Shown here piece after piece: positions 1-8,358 of a stretch of 64,000 nt of DNA (the stretch's first letter is position 1; every line of letters starts with the position of its first letter). Position numbers and translations under genes: made by a program. The DNA comes from Ignavibacterium sp037440165 (GTDB lineage: Bacteria; Bacteroidota; Ignavibacteria; Ignavibacteriales; Ignavibacteriaceae). A model generated the notes under the pieces. It was not told the origin of the DNA, did no database searches, and worked only from the letters and a program-made list of their open reading frames with translations. Location: positions 62,001-126,000 of the forward strand of contig NZ_JBBIUQ010000002.1 of NCBI RefSeq assembly GCF_037440165.1, given 5' to 3'.

Positions 1-78
1 AAAGTTAAAATCAACAGTAAACTTCTCAAACCTTACGAATTTGAAACGATGCTGAAAACAATTCAGGAGCTTATTTAG
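1..78 (+). CDS. Response regulator receiver domain, C-terminal end (partial)
   Basis: The first 78 bases read in frame 1 on the plus strand as 25 codons and a TAG stop. The peptide contains LLKPYEFETMLKTI, which looks like the end of a CheY-type receiver: the conserved Lys-Pro after beta-5 followed by helix alpha-5. The rest of the gene lies before the window. It ends one base before the stop codon of the convergent minus-strand receiver gene. The short length means it could be any receiver-containing protein with the domain at its C-terminus. Confidence 0.6.
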   Translation, partial: KVKINSKLLKPYEFETMLKTIQELI

Positions 79-771
79 TTATTCAATCACACCTTTATTT
101 TCATCCTGATTATCTTCGTCAAGTTTTACCATCTTAATATTCGAAGTGTATTTAGAAAGTATTGGTGTGCGGATTTCATTCAATTGATTGAGTACATCAG
201 TAATTTCCTTAATTGCAATATCAATATAATTCATCCTCTTCAAAATGAGATCTTTTGATATTTCATCTTTCTCCAGTTCCCGCTTAATCGCTGCAGATGA
301 TAAGCTTAAAAGTGTAAGCGGCTGTTTAATTTTATGATTGGCTGTAACAACCGTGGCCATAAATGTATCCCGCTTTTCCGCTTCCAACAAAAGTTTGTGT
401 GCTTCAGATAATTTAAGCGCTGATTTAACTCTAGCAAGCAGTTCAGTTCTGTTAAATGGTTTTTTAATGTAATCAAACGCTCCGGCTTCAAGTCCTTCTT
501 TTGTGTCATCTGCACCAGATTTTGCTGTTACAAGAATTATCGGAATATTTTTAGTTACCGGATCATTTACTAATCTGCGGCAGACTTCTATGCCTGTTAT
601 ATCAGGCATCATCACATCAAGTAAAATCAAATCCGGAAGTTCACTTAACGCCTTTTCAATTCCTGTGGAACCATTGTAAGCAGTTATTACTTCATAACCT
701 TCATGCTCCAATCTGTCCTGAAGCATAAAAACATTTTCGGGAAGATCATCTATTACCAAAATTTTTTTCAT
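79..771 (-). CDS. Receiver domain protein with histidine kinase-like dimerisation region, no ATPase domain
   Basis: A 230-residue protein. Residues 1-120 form a receiver with the acidic pair D8/D9, phospho-acceptor D52, T82 and K104. Residues about 135-205 resemble a HisKA dimerisation helix pair with H146 in the motif NHKIKQPLT. No N, G1 or G2 boxes follow, so there is no catalytic ATPase domain. The start overlaps the stop of the upstream hybrid kinase by ATGA, which suggests translational coupling. I infer that it takes phosphate on D52 or H146 from the neighbouring kinase, like a phosphotransfer protein. A truncated kinase is the alternative, but the ordered acidic C-terminal tail looks like a natural end. 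Confidence 0.8.
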   Translation of the reverse strand: MKKILVIDDLPENVFMLQDRLEHEGYEVITAYNGSTGIEKALSELPDLILLDVMMPDITGIEVCRRLVNDPVTKNIPIILVTAKSGADDTKEGLEAGAFDYIKKPFNRTELLARVKSALKLSEAHKLLLEAEKRDTFMATVVTANHKIKQPLTLLSLSSAAIKRELEKDEISKDLILKRMNYIDIAIKEITDVLNQLNEIRTPILSKYTSNIKMVKLDEDNQDENKGVIE

Positions 772-3700
772 ACTGAACTTGATTTAGTTTTTAAGAAAAG
801 CTGACTAATCTTTGTTGAGATAATAGTTGAATTAACCGGTTTCGGTATATAATCATTAAAACCGTTTTTAAGAATAATTTCTTTATCGCCTGCCATTGCC
901 TTGGCAGTAACAGCATAAACGGGAACATCATCCATTTTTTTTATTGAACGAATATTCTTCAATGTCTGAAATCCATCCATTCCCGGCATCATAATATCGA
1001 GAAGTATTAAATCAGGTTTTATATGATCCAACATTTTCAGGCATTCAATTCCGGATTTAGCCAGGTATGTTTTATATCCAAGTGACTGAACTATTTCATT
1101 CATAGTAAAGAGAGTATCAGGATCATCATCAACAATTAAAATTTCTTCTTTGTCTTTCTGCTTACTATCCACTGTGTTTTTAGTATTTCCGGTTAGTTCT
1201 GTTTTACTAATCACTTCTAAATTTTTTGGATACTTTGTTTCTTCCTGCTGCTTGATTCTATCGCGAACAATTTTAAGCACATCCATTGGATGTCCCTGAG
1301 ATTTGATTGCTATATGCTCAACTATTGAGTTAAGTTCTTGTTTTTCTTTCACAGTTAAATCTTTCGCTGTGCTGATTATTACAGGAATATTTTTAGTAAG
1401 CGGACTGTTCTTTAGTTTATGAGTGAGAGTTATTCCATCAACTTTTGGCATAATCAAATCAATAATAATTAAATCCGGTTGAACTTCTGCTATTTTGTTA
1501 AAAGCATATTCACTATCCTGAATATATTCTATCGTTATGTTATCAGATTTAAATGCTCTTTTAAATTTTTCGAATTCAAGTTCATCATCATCAACTATTA
1601 CAATCTTTTGAATTTTTCTTTTTGTCGTTGCTTCAAGCTTATCAAAAGCATTTAAAAGATTTTCAGAAGTAATAGGTTTCACAAGATAATCAAATGCACC
1701 CAAGCCTAATCCAATTTTATTATCACCAATAAATGAAACAAGAATTACGGGTATATCTTTAGTTTCGGGATTTTCTTTTAATTCTTTCAATGCACACCAG
1801 CCATCTTTATCAGGCAGCATTACATCAAGAGTAATCGCAAATGGCTTATGTTCAGTTGCCAGCTTAATTCCGGTTTCAGCATTTGAAGCAAAAATAACTT
1901 CATATCCACGAGTAGTTAAATACTGCCCGATTGTAAATCTAACATCTGAGTCATCATCGATAACTAAAATTGGTTTATCATTATATTGTTTTATGAATCC
2001 TAACTGTTCAATCTCGTTTTCTTTTTTCAAGCTTTCATTTCTGTAATGGATTGGAATTGTAAATGAAAAGATTGAACCTTTACCAACAATACTTTTTACC
2101 CAGATTTTTCCGCCGAGTAGATCAATAATTTTTTTGGAAATCGCTAGTCCTAATCCCGTTCCACTATATCTTCGGGCAGTTGAGCCATCAACTTGTCTGA
2201 ATTCCTCAAAAATTATCTTCTGAGCTTCATCAGGAATTCCGATTCCAGTATCACTTACTGAGAAGACAATAAAATTGTCATCAGTTGAAGCAACACTTAA
2301 TTCAACATTTCCTCTATCAGTAAATTTCACTGCATTACCAAGCAGATTGATAAGAATCTGTGAAACTCTTCCTTTATCAGTTGTGATGATTAATCGTGTG
2401 TCGCATTTACGATTTATAGTAAATCGCAATCCTTTTTCATTTACAAGCGGTTGGATTGTTGCAGCAACATCTTCAATTAATTCTTCAAGAAGAATTTCTT
2501 CTTCTCTTATTTCCATCTTGCCAGCTTCAATTTTAGATAAGTCAAGAATATCATTTATCAAATTCATAAGCCGTTTGCCGCTCTTAAGAACAACCTCCAA
2601 TCGCTCTCTATTTTTATCGTCGAGTTGTGCTTTATCCAAAATTAGTTCGGTTAGTCCAAGAATTGAATTCATCGGTGTGCGAAGTTCGTGAGACATACTT
2701 GCAAGAAACTGAGATTTCAGTTTAGTTGATTCTTCAGCTTTTTCTTTCTGAATCTCAAGCTCTTTTGCTTTTTCTTTAAGCTGCTCGGATAGTTTTATCA
2801 GAGTCTCATTTTGTCTTTTTATTTGTTCATTTTGCTTTTGCATTTCTTCATTAAGGCGGCTTAACTCATTTACAAAATTTTCTAGTTGAACAAATGCTTT
2901 TGCGTTAGTTAATCCTACAGCCAACTGATCCTGAATTTTAGAAAGATACTTTACAGCCTCATCGGAAGGTTTACTCGTAGAACCAAACTCAAGAATAGCT
3001 ATAACTTTGTTGGAATATATAACAGGTCTTATGTGAAGATACTTTATCTTAATATCAAAAATTCCAGTGGAAGCTACCGGAAGAAAATTATCTGATTCAA
3101 TTGTAAGTGGTTCTTTAGTTTCGAGTACTTTTTTATAGAAGATATTATTTTCACTTCCAATCTTGTTACTGCCAAGTCCGAATGAGGTAATAAAATTAAT
3201 TTCATTATCATCTACAGAATAAATTGCGCCAACAGTAAATCCGCATGTGTTGATAATTTTTTTTAATGCAGCATCTGAAATTTCTTTTAACGACGGGTTT
3301 TGATTTATCAATGTAATAAACTCAGTGTAATCACTCATCTCTTTTTGATTTTTAACAATCTCATCAAGCATAAGGTTAAAAGCATCGCCAAGTTTTGCAA
3401 CTTCATCCTTACCTTTAACAGGAACCCGAATATTATAACTGCCGTTTCGTATTTGTTCAGTTGCAGAACTTAATTCTCCAATCTGTTTCCTGATTTTGTT
3501 GGTGAGAAGATAAGAAAGAATTAGTGAGATGATTATTCCTACAAAACCGATAATGAAAAGGACATTTTTCAAAGTATCACGAAGAGTTGCTGCTTCACCC
3601 ATTTTATTAAATATAAGAAATGCAATGTTTGATTTGATTAAATCATCCGCATTTGTTTTATATAAAGTTGCAAGAATATCTGATGCTTTGGTTCCCTGAG

Positions 3701-4298
3701 TGTAAATTTCAAAACTGTTTTTGTTCTTTAGATAATTATATGCTGTGTTTATCAGATAAAGATATTCACGGTTTACAGTTGGATTAGAAATTTCTGCTGC
3801 AGAATTTTCCCAGATAATTGCAACTTCAGCGTTAATTCTCTGTGAAATATCTTCGATGAAATTCAGATTAAGAATTTTACCATAGAAATAAACCTTTCCC
3901 TCAAAACTTTTCTTTTTAACCAATGCAAGCGGATTAATCTCAAGAAATTTTTGAATTGTGTTTACCTGAGGATTTATAAAAACATTATTACTCAAATAAA
4001 AATTTTCAAATGTGCTTTCATCCGATTTTGCCTGAATTACAAAGTCTAATGATTTTGAATTCAGTATTCCTGATTTGTTCTGACCTTTGCCTTCAAGAAA
4101 AAATAAAAGATCATCATCAAGATCAGAAAGCAATTTCTGAAAAGTATAAATAAAACTGTTTGAAGAATTTATGAGGTTTTTAGTTTGTTGGGAATTTAGT
4201 GTATTAAAAATAAGAGAGTAGAAAACTGTTGCGGCAGAAAGAAGAATAATAACTACAACAGTAAAGTTTATGAGCAGTATTCGAAAGCTTATTTTCAT
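768..4298 (-). CDS. Membrane hybrid histidine kinase with HAMP, GAF and three receivers
   Basis: A 1176-residue sensor kinase. It has one transmembrane helix near residues 7-30, an extracytoplasmic region of about 210 residues, a second helix near 245-267, HAMP (about 268-320), a GAF-like domain (about 335-465), a coiled coil, HisKA with its phospho-His in SHELRTP near 537, HATPase (about 640-755, with the GTGLGLAI G2 box), then receivers starting near 774, 899 and 1051. All three receivers keep the phospho-Asp. The second has KS where the usual KP stands. The gene lies 15 bases after a single-domain receiver gene and overlaps the next gene by ATGA, at the end of the pilus assembly operon. 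It probably controls pilus function or a shared output; the signal is unknown. Confidence 0.93.
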   Translation of the reverse strand: MKISFRILLINFTVVVIILLSAATVFYSLIFNTLNSQQTKNLINSSNSFIYTFQKLLSDLDDDLLFFLEGKGQNKSGILNSKSLDFVIQAKSDESTFENFYLSNNVFINPQVNTIQKFLEINPLALVKKKSFEGKVYFYGKILNLNFIEDISQRINAEVAIIWENSAAEISNPTVNREYLYLINTAYNYLKNKNSFEIYTQGTKASDILATLYKTNADDLIKSNIAFLIFNKMGEAATLRDTLKNVLFIIGFVGIIISLILSYLLTNKIRKQIGELSSATEQIRNGSYNIRVPVKGKDEVAKLGDAFNLMLDEIVKNQKEMSDYTEFITLINQNPSLKEISDAALKKIINTCGFTVGAIYSVDDNEINFITSFGLGSNKIGSENNIFYKKVLETKEPLTIESDNFLPVASTGIFDIKIKYLHIRPVIYSNKVIAILEFGSTSKPSDEAVKYLSKIQDQLAVGLTNAKAFVQLENFVNELSRLNEEMQKQNEQIKRQNETLIKLSEQLKEKAKELEIQKEKAEESTKLKSQFLASMSHELRTPMNSILGLTELILDKAQLDDKNRERLEVVLKSGKRLMNLINDILDLSKIEAGKMEIREEEILLEELIEDVAATIQPLVNEKGLRFTINRKCDTRLIITTDKGRVSQILINLLGNAVKFTDRGNVELSVASTDDNFIVFSVSDTGIGIPDEAQKIIFEEFRQVDGSTARRYSGTGLGLAISKKIIDLLGGKIWVKSIVGKGSIFSFTIPIHYRNESLKKENEIEQLGFIKQYNDKPILVIDDDSDVRFTIGQYLTTRGYEVIFASNAETGIKLATEHKPFAITLDVMLPDKDGWCALKELKENPETKDIPVILVSFIGDNKIGLGLGAFDYLVKPITSENLLNAFDKLEATTKRKIQKIVIVDDDELEFEKFKRAFKSDNITIEYIQDSEYAFNKIAEVQPDLIIIDLIMPKVDGITLTHKLKNSPLTKNIPVIISTAKDLTVKEKQELNSIVEHIAIKSQGHPMDVLKIVRDRIKQQEETKYPKNLEVISKTELTGNTKNTVDSKQKDKEEILIVDDDPDTLFTMNEIVQSLGYKTYLAKSGIECLKMLDHIKPDLILLDIMMPGMDGFQTLKNIRSIKKMDDVPVYAVTAKAMAGDKEIILKNGFNDYIPKPVNSTIISTKISQLFLKTKSSSV

Positions 4299-4313
4299 TT
4301 GGTATCATTATCT

Positions 4314-4676
4314 CTACTCTTTTTGGAGTACTTTTCTGATAGTGATTAGCAGTTCGTCAAAGTCATAAGGTTTGCTGAGAAAATCATTTGCACCCATTTT
4401 AGCAGAGTCAATAGCACTCTTAACATCAGCATAAGCAGTCAGCACTATTACCTTGGCTTTAAGATCCCGGTGTTCCATTTCCTTTAATACTTCAAAACCA
4501 TCAATACCTGGCATTTTAAGGTCAAGAAGCATTAGATCTACTGATTTTTTCTTCAGAAAATCTAATGCTTCAAACCCATTGTTAACATAATTTACTTCGT
4601 AACCCACTTCCGATAGTTCTTCGCTAAGCACCTTGCATAAATTAATATCATCATCAACTATCAGAATTGATTCCAT
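4314..4676 (-). CDS. Single-domain response regulator
   Basis: A 120-residue CheY-like receiver with D8/D9, phospho-acceptor D52 in LLDLKMPG, T80 and K102 in SKP. It has no output domain, so it should act by protein interaction or as a phosphate relay. It starts 5 bases after the secretin stop and ends 15 bases before the hybrid kinase, making it part of the pilus/two-component operon. Its sequence is closer to NtrC-type receivers (DLKMPGIDGFEVL) than to chemotaxis CheY. A role in relaying phosphate between the kinase and the pilus ATPases is inference. Confidence 0.92.
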   Translation of the reverse strand: MESILIVDDDINLCKVLSEELSEVGYEVNYVNNGFEALDFLKKKSVDLMLLDLKMPGIDGFEVLKEMEHRDLKAKVIVLTAYADVKSAIDSAKMGANDFLSKPYDFDELLITIRKVLQKE

Positions 4677-4681
4677 TAAAG

Positions 4682-5905
4682 TTACCTGTTTTCTATTGTT
4701 TCAGATCCATCTAACTGATAATACTTTATTTTATTATTTGTTTCAACTCTTTCTTTAAGAATTAAATTATCAGAAGTTGGGTTATTATGTCTCTCTTCAA
4801 GAGTCGGTAACAATTCAGTTTTAAGTAAAATAACAAGTTCTTTCTTTCTTGTAACAGTTTGATCTGAACCAAATAAATATCTTAATCCAAAGAACCACCA
4901 GGGCAAATCCTTCAACACGGGAATTCCGTTTCTAATCTGAGTTTCTTCATTAACGAACAATCCACCAAGAACTGTTTCTTCTCCGTTCAGCATCAGTATC
5001 TGTGTTGAAGCATTTGTTTTTCTGATTTCAGTTGTTTGTTCATTTAATGAGAACGAGCTTCTTTCAACAAGAATCTTTAACAGAATGTAATTAACACCCT
5101 TTTCATTATATATGTACGGAGTTACCTCAATGATAGTACCTGTTGGGAAGAATTTCTCAACTGTGTTACCAGCAAAGTCTCTGGTTCTTACTGAAAAATC
5201 TGAACCAACCTGAATTCGTCCCTGATTTTTATCTCTTACTACAATAGATGGATTTGCAATAATTTCACCAAGATTTTCTTCTTCAAACAATCTGAAAAGT
5301 GCAGTTGCTTCACCGAAAAAACTACCAACCTTTCCGGACCCTTCGCCTGTTAAATTAAGTTCAGGTGGGCGAGTCTGCTGCTGCTGTTCAGTTTGAGTTT
5401 GTGTAAACAATTCAGCTCCAACATTCCAATCTCCTTTTGAAAATAATATCTTCCAGTCAATTCCTCTTTTCTTGGATTCAGATACATCCATTTCAAAAAA
5501 CACAGCTGAAATCTTAACTTCTCTACTGTCAAAAGAAGCATATTCGGGCAAAGCTTTTAATTTATCCTCGCCTGGTCTTTTAACAATTATTACATCTTCA
5601 GTTTCTTCAAATATGTAACCATTATACTGTACGATAACAAGCAAAGCTTTATCATAAGGCATTGCTTCTATCTCAATACCAATTGGATCTTTTGAATCGA
5701 TGGTTGAAACGATTCTTTTTCCGGTTGTGGTTTCACTCACTTTACTCAGCAATGCAATTGCTTCATTGAATGGGAGCGATTGAGATAGTGTTACAAGCTC
5801 ATCGGGATTTCTGAAGGTCTTGAATTGTTTTTCAAGACGCTGCTGCGGCAGAACATCCCCAATTAAGACAAACACAATTATTAAGATTGAAGTTATTGTT
5901 TTCAT
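4682..5905 (-). CDS. Short secretin (PilQ/GspD-like outer-membrane channel)
   Basis: A 407-residue protein that should form the outer-membrane ring through which the pilus or secreted substrate passes. Residues 1-21 are a Sec signal peptide. Residues about 45-115 look like an N0/STN-type domain, and 190-366 are the secretin core, including the typical IPVLKDLPWWFFGLRYLFG region near 328-346. The protein is shorter than classical PilQ (600-700 residues) because AMIN and repeated N domains are missing. A Gln-rich stretch lies at 170-178. It starts 10 bases after the PilO/P-like gene and is followed 5 bases later by a response regulator. Type II secretion cannot be separated from type IV pilus use on this sequence alone. 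Confidence 0.9.
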   Translation of the reverse strand: MKTITSILIIVFVLIGDVLPQQRLEKQFKTFRNPDELVTLSQSLPFNEAIALLSKVSETTTGKRIVSTIDSKDPIGIEIEAMPYDKALLVIVQYNGYIFEETEDVIIVKRPGEDKLKALPEYASFDSREVKISAVFFEMDVSESKKRGIDWKILFSKGDWNVGAELFTQTQTEQQQQTRPPELNLTGEGSGKVGSFFGEATALFRLFEEENLGEIIANPSIVVRDKNQGRIQVGSDFSVRTRDFAGNTVEKFFPTGTIIEVTPYIYNEKGVNYILLKILVERSSFSLNEQTTEIRKTNASTQILMLNGEETVLGGLFVNEETQIRNGIPVLKDLPWWFFGLRYLFGSDQTVTRKKELVILLKTELLPTLEERHNNPTSDNLILKERVETNNKIKYYQLDGSETIENR

Positions 5906-5915
5906 TTTACTTCTC

Positions 5916-6806
5916 TTATTTTTTCTTATTAAACTCTGTTCGATCTAATTCAAGAACGACATTTTCTATTATACCGCCTTTGTTAAGAACAAAGCTGACC
6001 TTACTGTTCTGATAATCAATCTTTGTAAGATAACCGAGATATACCTGTTCACCTTCCCAAACAAGATAAGTGTTACCTTGGGTGTCAGCTATAAAAGCAC
6101 CCTCCGGAATCAGAGCAAGCAATCTTGCACCCTGAACATCAAGTAAACCATCAACATTAGGTGGAATTTCATTCCTGATCAACGGGAAGAATGCATCATA
6201 AATTTGACCAGTTGCAAGATTGTTTTCAACAGGCACTGCTGGTGCAAATCTGCTGTCTGTGGAAAAATATACCAGAACATCCATTGTAAAATTTACCAGG
6301 AATAATGGATTCTGATTTTTATCTGTCTTAACCAAATTACCAAAACTTATGGTTTTGATTTTCTTCAATTCTTTACTTTGCTCAATTGCATAAATGAGTT
6401 TGTAAACTTCATTGAAGTATCCAAAACCTGAAAGTTTATAGGAATGAGTATAAAACTCTTTATCCTGTTTTTGATCAAGATATTCAACATTCACCTGAGT
6501 CTGCTCAGAAAATCCAGAAGTAACATTATTAATAAAGTTGAAAAACTTTATTGATGAAAGATTCTGCGGAATGTTGAATTTCCGATGTGCGAGTATTGAA
6601 TCCAGTTCAGCTGATCTTTTTGCTAATTCCATGTAACGGTTATTAAGCTCAACGGGGTCAATAACCTTTGCATTGAGTTCTTTTAGTTTCTCTCTTTTTT
6701 CATCCAGTTTTTTACCCTGAATGAAAATAAGATAGATCAATCCCGCTACAACGATTACAACAAGAAGACCAAGAAGAACCAGAGTACTTCGTAATTTTTT
6801 ATTCAT
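5916..6806 (-). CDS. Fused PilO/PilP-like inner-membrane assembly protein
   Basis: A 296-residue protein with one N-terminal transmembrane helix (about 9-29), a coiled coil (30-75), a PilO/GspM-like ferredoxin-fold region (about 80-185) and a C-terminal PilP/GspC-like beta domain (about 205-296, containing GLLDVQGARLLALIPEG). PilO and PilP are normally separate proteins that link the inner-membrane platform to the secretin. Here both functions appear in one chain. It overlaps the upstream pilM/N gene by 8 bases and precedes the secretin by 10 bases, the same order as pilMNOPQ. The PilO part is assigned mainly by topology and gene order; the PilP part shows a clearer motif. Confidence 0.8.
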   Translation of the reverse strand: MNKKLRSTLVLLGLLVVIVVAGLIYLIFIQGKKLDEKREKLKELNAKVIDPVELNNRYMELAKRSAELDSILAHRKFNIPQNLSSIKFFNFINNVTSGFSEQTQVNVEYLDQKQDKEFYTHSYKLSGFGYFNEVYKLIYAIEQSKELKKIKTISFGNLVKTDKNQNPLFLVNFTMDVLVYFSTDSRFAPAVPVENNLATGQIYDAFFPLIRNEIPPNVDGLLDVQGARLLALIPEGAFIADTQGNTYLVWEGEQVYLGYLTKIDYQNSKVSFVLNKGGIIENVVLELDRTEFNKKK

Positions 6807-8355
6807 TTTTCTTCTTTGGATATGAAGATATATCGAAAATTATATTGTATTTATAAGCATTTTGCTCTCTTAGTGGTTCATAAAGAACACTTTTGAGAGT
6901 AGCTGATTCTAAATTATAAGCGAAATCACTGAGTGTTGGTCGATTAAGTCCGTATCCTTCAAGCAGAACAGTTGGACCTTCATCCTTGGATATTCTTGAA
7001 AGCCACACATCCTGTTTTCTCCCTGCAAACGAAGCGATATCAGAAATCACTTCGTGCCATACACCAGCACCAGAGGAAGCAGAATCAAGTATTGCAACTG
7101 TTTGATCGAAACTGTTAATCTTTCCTTCCAGTTCGGCAATTTTGGAAAGCACTTCCTGATTTTGTCTCATCAGGATAGTCTTCTGAGTTATTTCCTGATC
7201 CAGTTGAGCTGCGTCTTTATTGTTCTGCAGTACTTTAAGCGTTATTAAAAATGGTGCAAGGAATAACAACGGAAGAACTGCAAAGCTGTGCCATGAGAAC
7301 TGGAAAAACTTCTGTTCTTCTGAGATGTATTTGGGAAGAAGATTTATTCCTTTGTGTTCCTTAGCCAATTCATCGAAGAATTCTGTTGCAATTGCCATAG
7401 GCACACTGAAGGAAGAAATCTTGCTTTTAACTTCATCGCCTAAAGATGATAAATCGAAATCATCGAACTCTAGACGGCTAACATTTGCTTCAGGAAATGT
7501 TCCATAAAATGAGAGAATTAAATTTTCAGAATCATCTTCACCACATACTATAATATTATCAAGTGATGAAACTCCTCCAGTTTCCATTTCAAGAAGTATT
7601 TTAGAGAAGTAAACATCGTACGTGTGAAGATTTAATGTTCCAATATCGAGAGTGGTTCCGATGTGTTTTAATTTCCTGCCGTGAAGGAATATGAGCTTAC
7701 TATATTCTTTGCCAATATAAACAATAAGACTTTGATCATCCGGGAAGAATTTCTTTCGCTTTGCAGCATAGTAAGCAAGTGCAACATCAGCACTTTTAAT
7801 AGTAGGAACCTTAAAGAACTTTTTCCCGAAATGATTTGCAATTCCATTTATCAGATTAACACAAGCAACCTGACCTTCAACAAAAGCAGCCAGCAAACCG
7901 CCGTCAGAAAGTTCTGTATAATCAATACTGCCCTTTTCTATATAAATATTTTTTGAATCTCTGATTTCGTTTATCAGATTCTCAATTATCTTCTGAGGTT
8001 TGAGATCTTTGGGTCCCTCATAAGTGTGATAGAAAATGGCAGGCTCTGTTAATGCGGGGATGAATTCAACTTTATTGGGATTGATATACTTGAATGCCTG
8101 AGCCATAGCCAGAATACTAGGTGAATCTGCCTGACCAATTAGCCCGCCGGCATCCTGACCTGTATCGATCCCTTCAAGCTGAAGTCCTTCTGTGTCGAGA
8201 CTAAAGGGCGTTGCTGTTTCTGTTCCAACTTTTGGAGCAACAACATCAACCGCAGCAGTACTGAGTATTTTAAGTTTAGTACTGCCTTTCTCTTTAGTAA
8301 CGATTGCAAGTTTTGTATCATTGCCTTCGCAATATATGCAGGCGATTGTCTTCAT
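6799..8355 (-). CDS. Fused PilM/PilN-like pilus assembly protein
   Basis: A 518-residue protein. Residues 1-335 are a divergent actin-like PilM domain. At 337-341 stands INLLP, the motif at the N-terminus of PilN that binds the PilM groove. It is followed by a transmembrane helix (357-374), a coiled coil and a PilN-like periplasmic domain. So the cytoplasmic PilM ring and its membrane partner PilN are one polypeptide. The gene begins 3 bases after the pilT stop and overlaps the PilO/P-like gene by 8 bases. The N-terminal half is diverged and its ATP-binding motifs are not obvious by eye, so nucleotide binding is uncertain. Confidence 0.85.
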   Translation of the reverse strand: MKTIACIYCEGNDTKLAIVTKEKGSTKLKILSTAAVDVVAPKVGTETATPFSLDTEGLQLEGIDTGQDAGGLIGQADSPSILAMAQAFKYINPNKVEFIPALTEPAIFYHTYEGPKDLKPQKIIENLINEIRDSKNIYIEKGSIDYTELSDGGLLAAFVEGQVACVNLINGIANHFGKKFFKVPTIKSADVALAYYAAKRKKFFPDDQSLIVYIGKEYSKLIFLHGRKLKHIGTTLDIGTLNLHTYDVYFSKILLEMETGGVSSLDNIIVCGEDDSENLILSFYGTFPEANVSRLEFDDFDLSSLGDEVKSKISSFSVPMAIATEFFDELAKEHKGINLLPKYISEEQKFFQFSWHSFAVLPLLFLAPFLITLKVLQNNKDAAQLDQEITQKTILMRQNQEVLSKIAELEGKINSFDQTVAILDSASSGAGVWHEVISDIASFAGRKQDVWLSRISKDEGPTVLLEGYGLNRPTLSDFAYNLESATLKSVLYEPLREQNAYKYNIIFDISSYPKKKNE

Positions 8356-8358
8356 TTT

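Noticed and set aside
2275..2691. A 138-codon open frame on the plus strand inside the hybrid kinase
   Set aside because: It is the antisense of the HisKA/HATPase region and has low-complexity Ser-rich composition typical of shadow frames.
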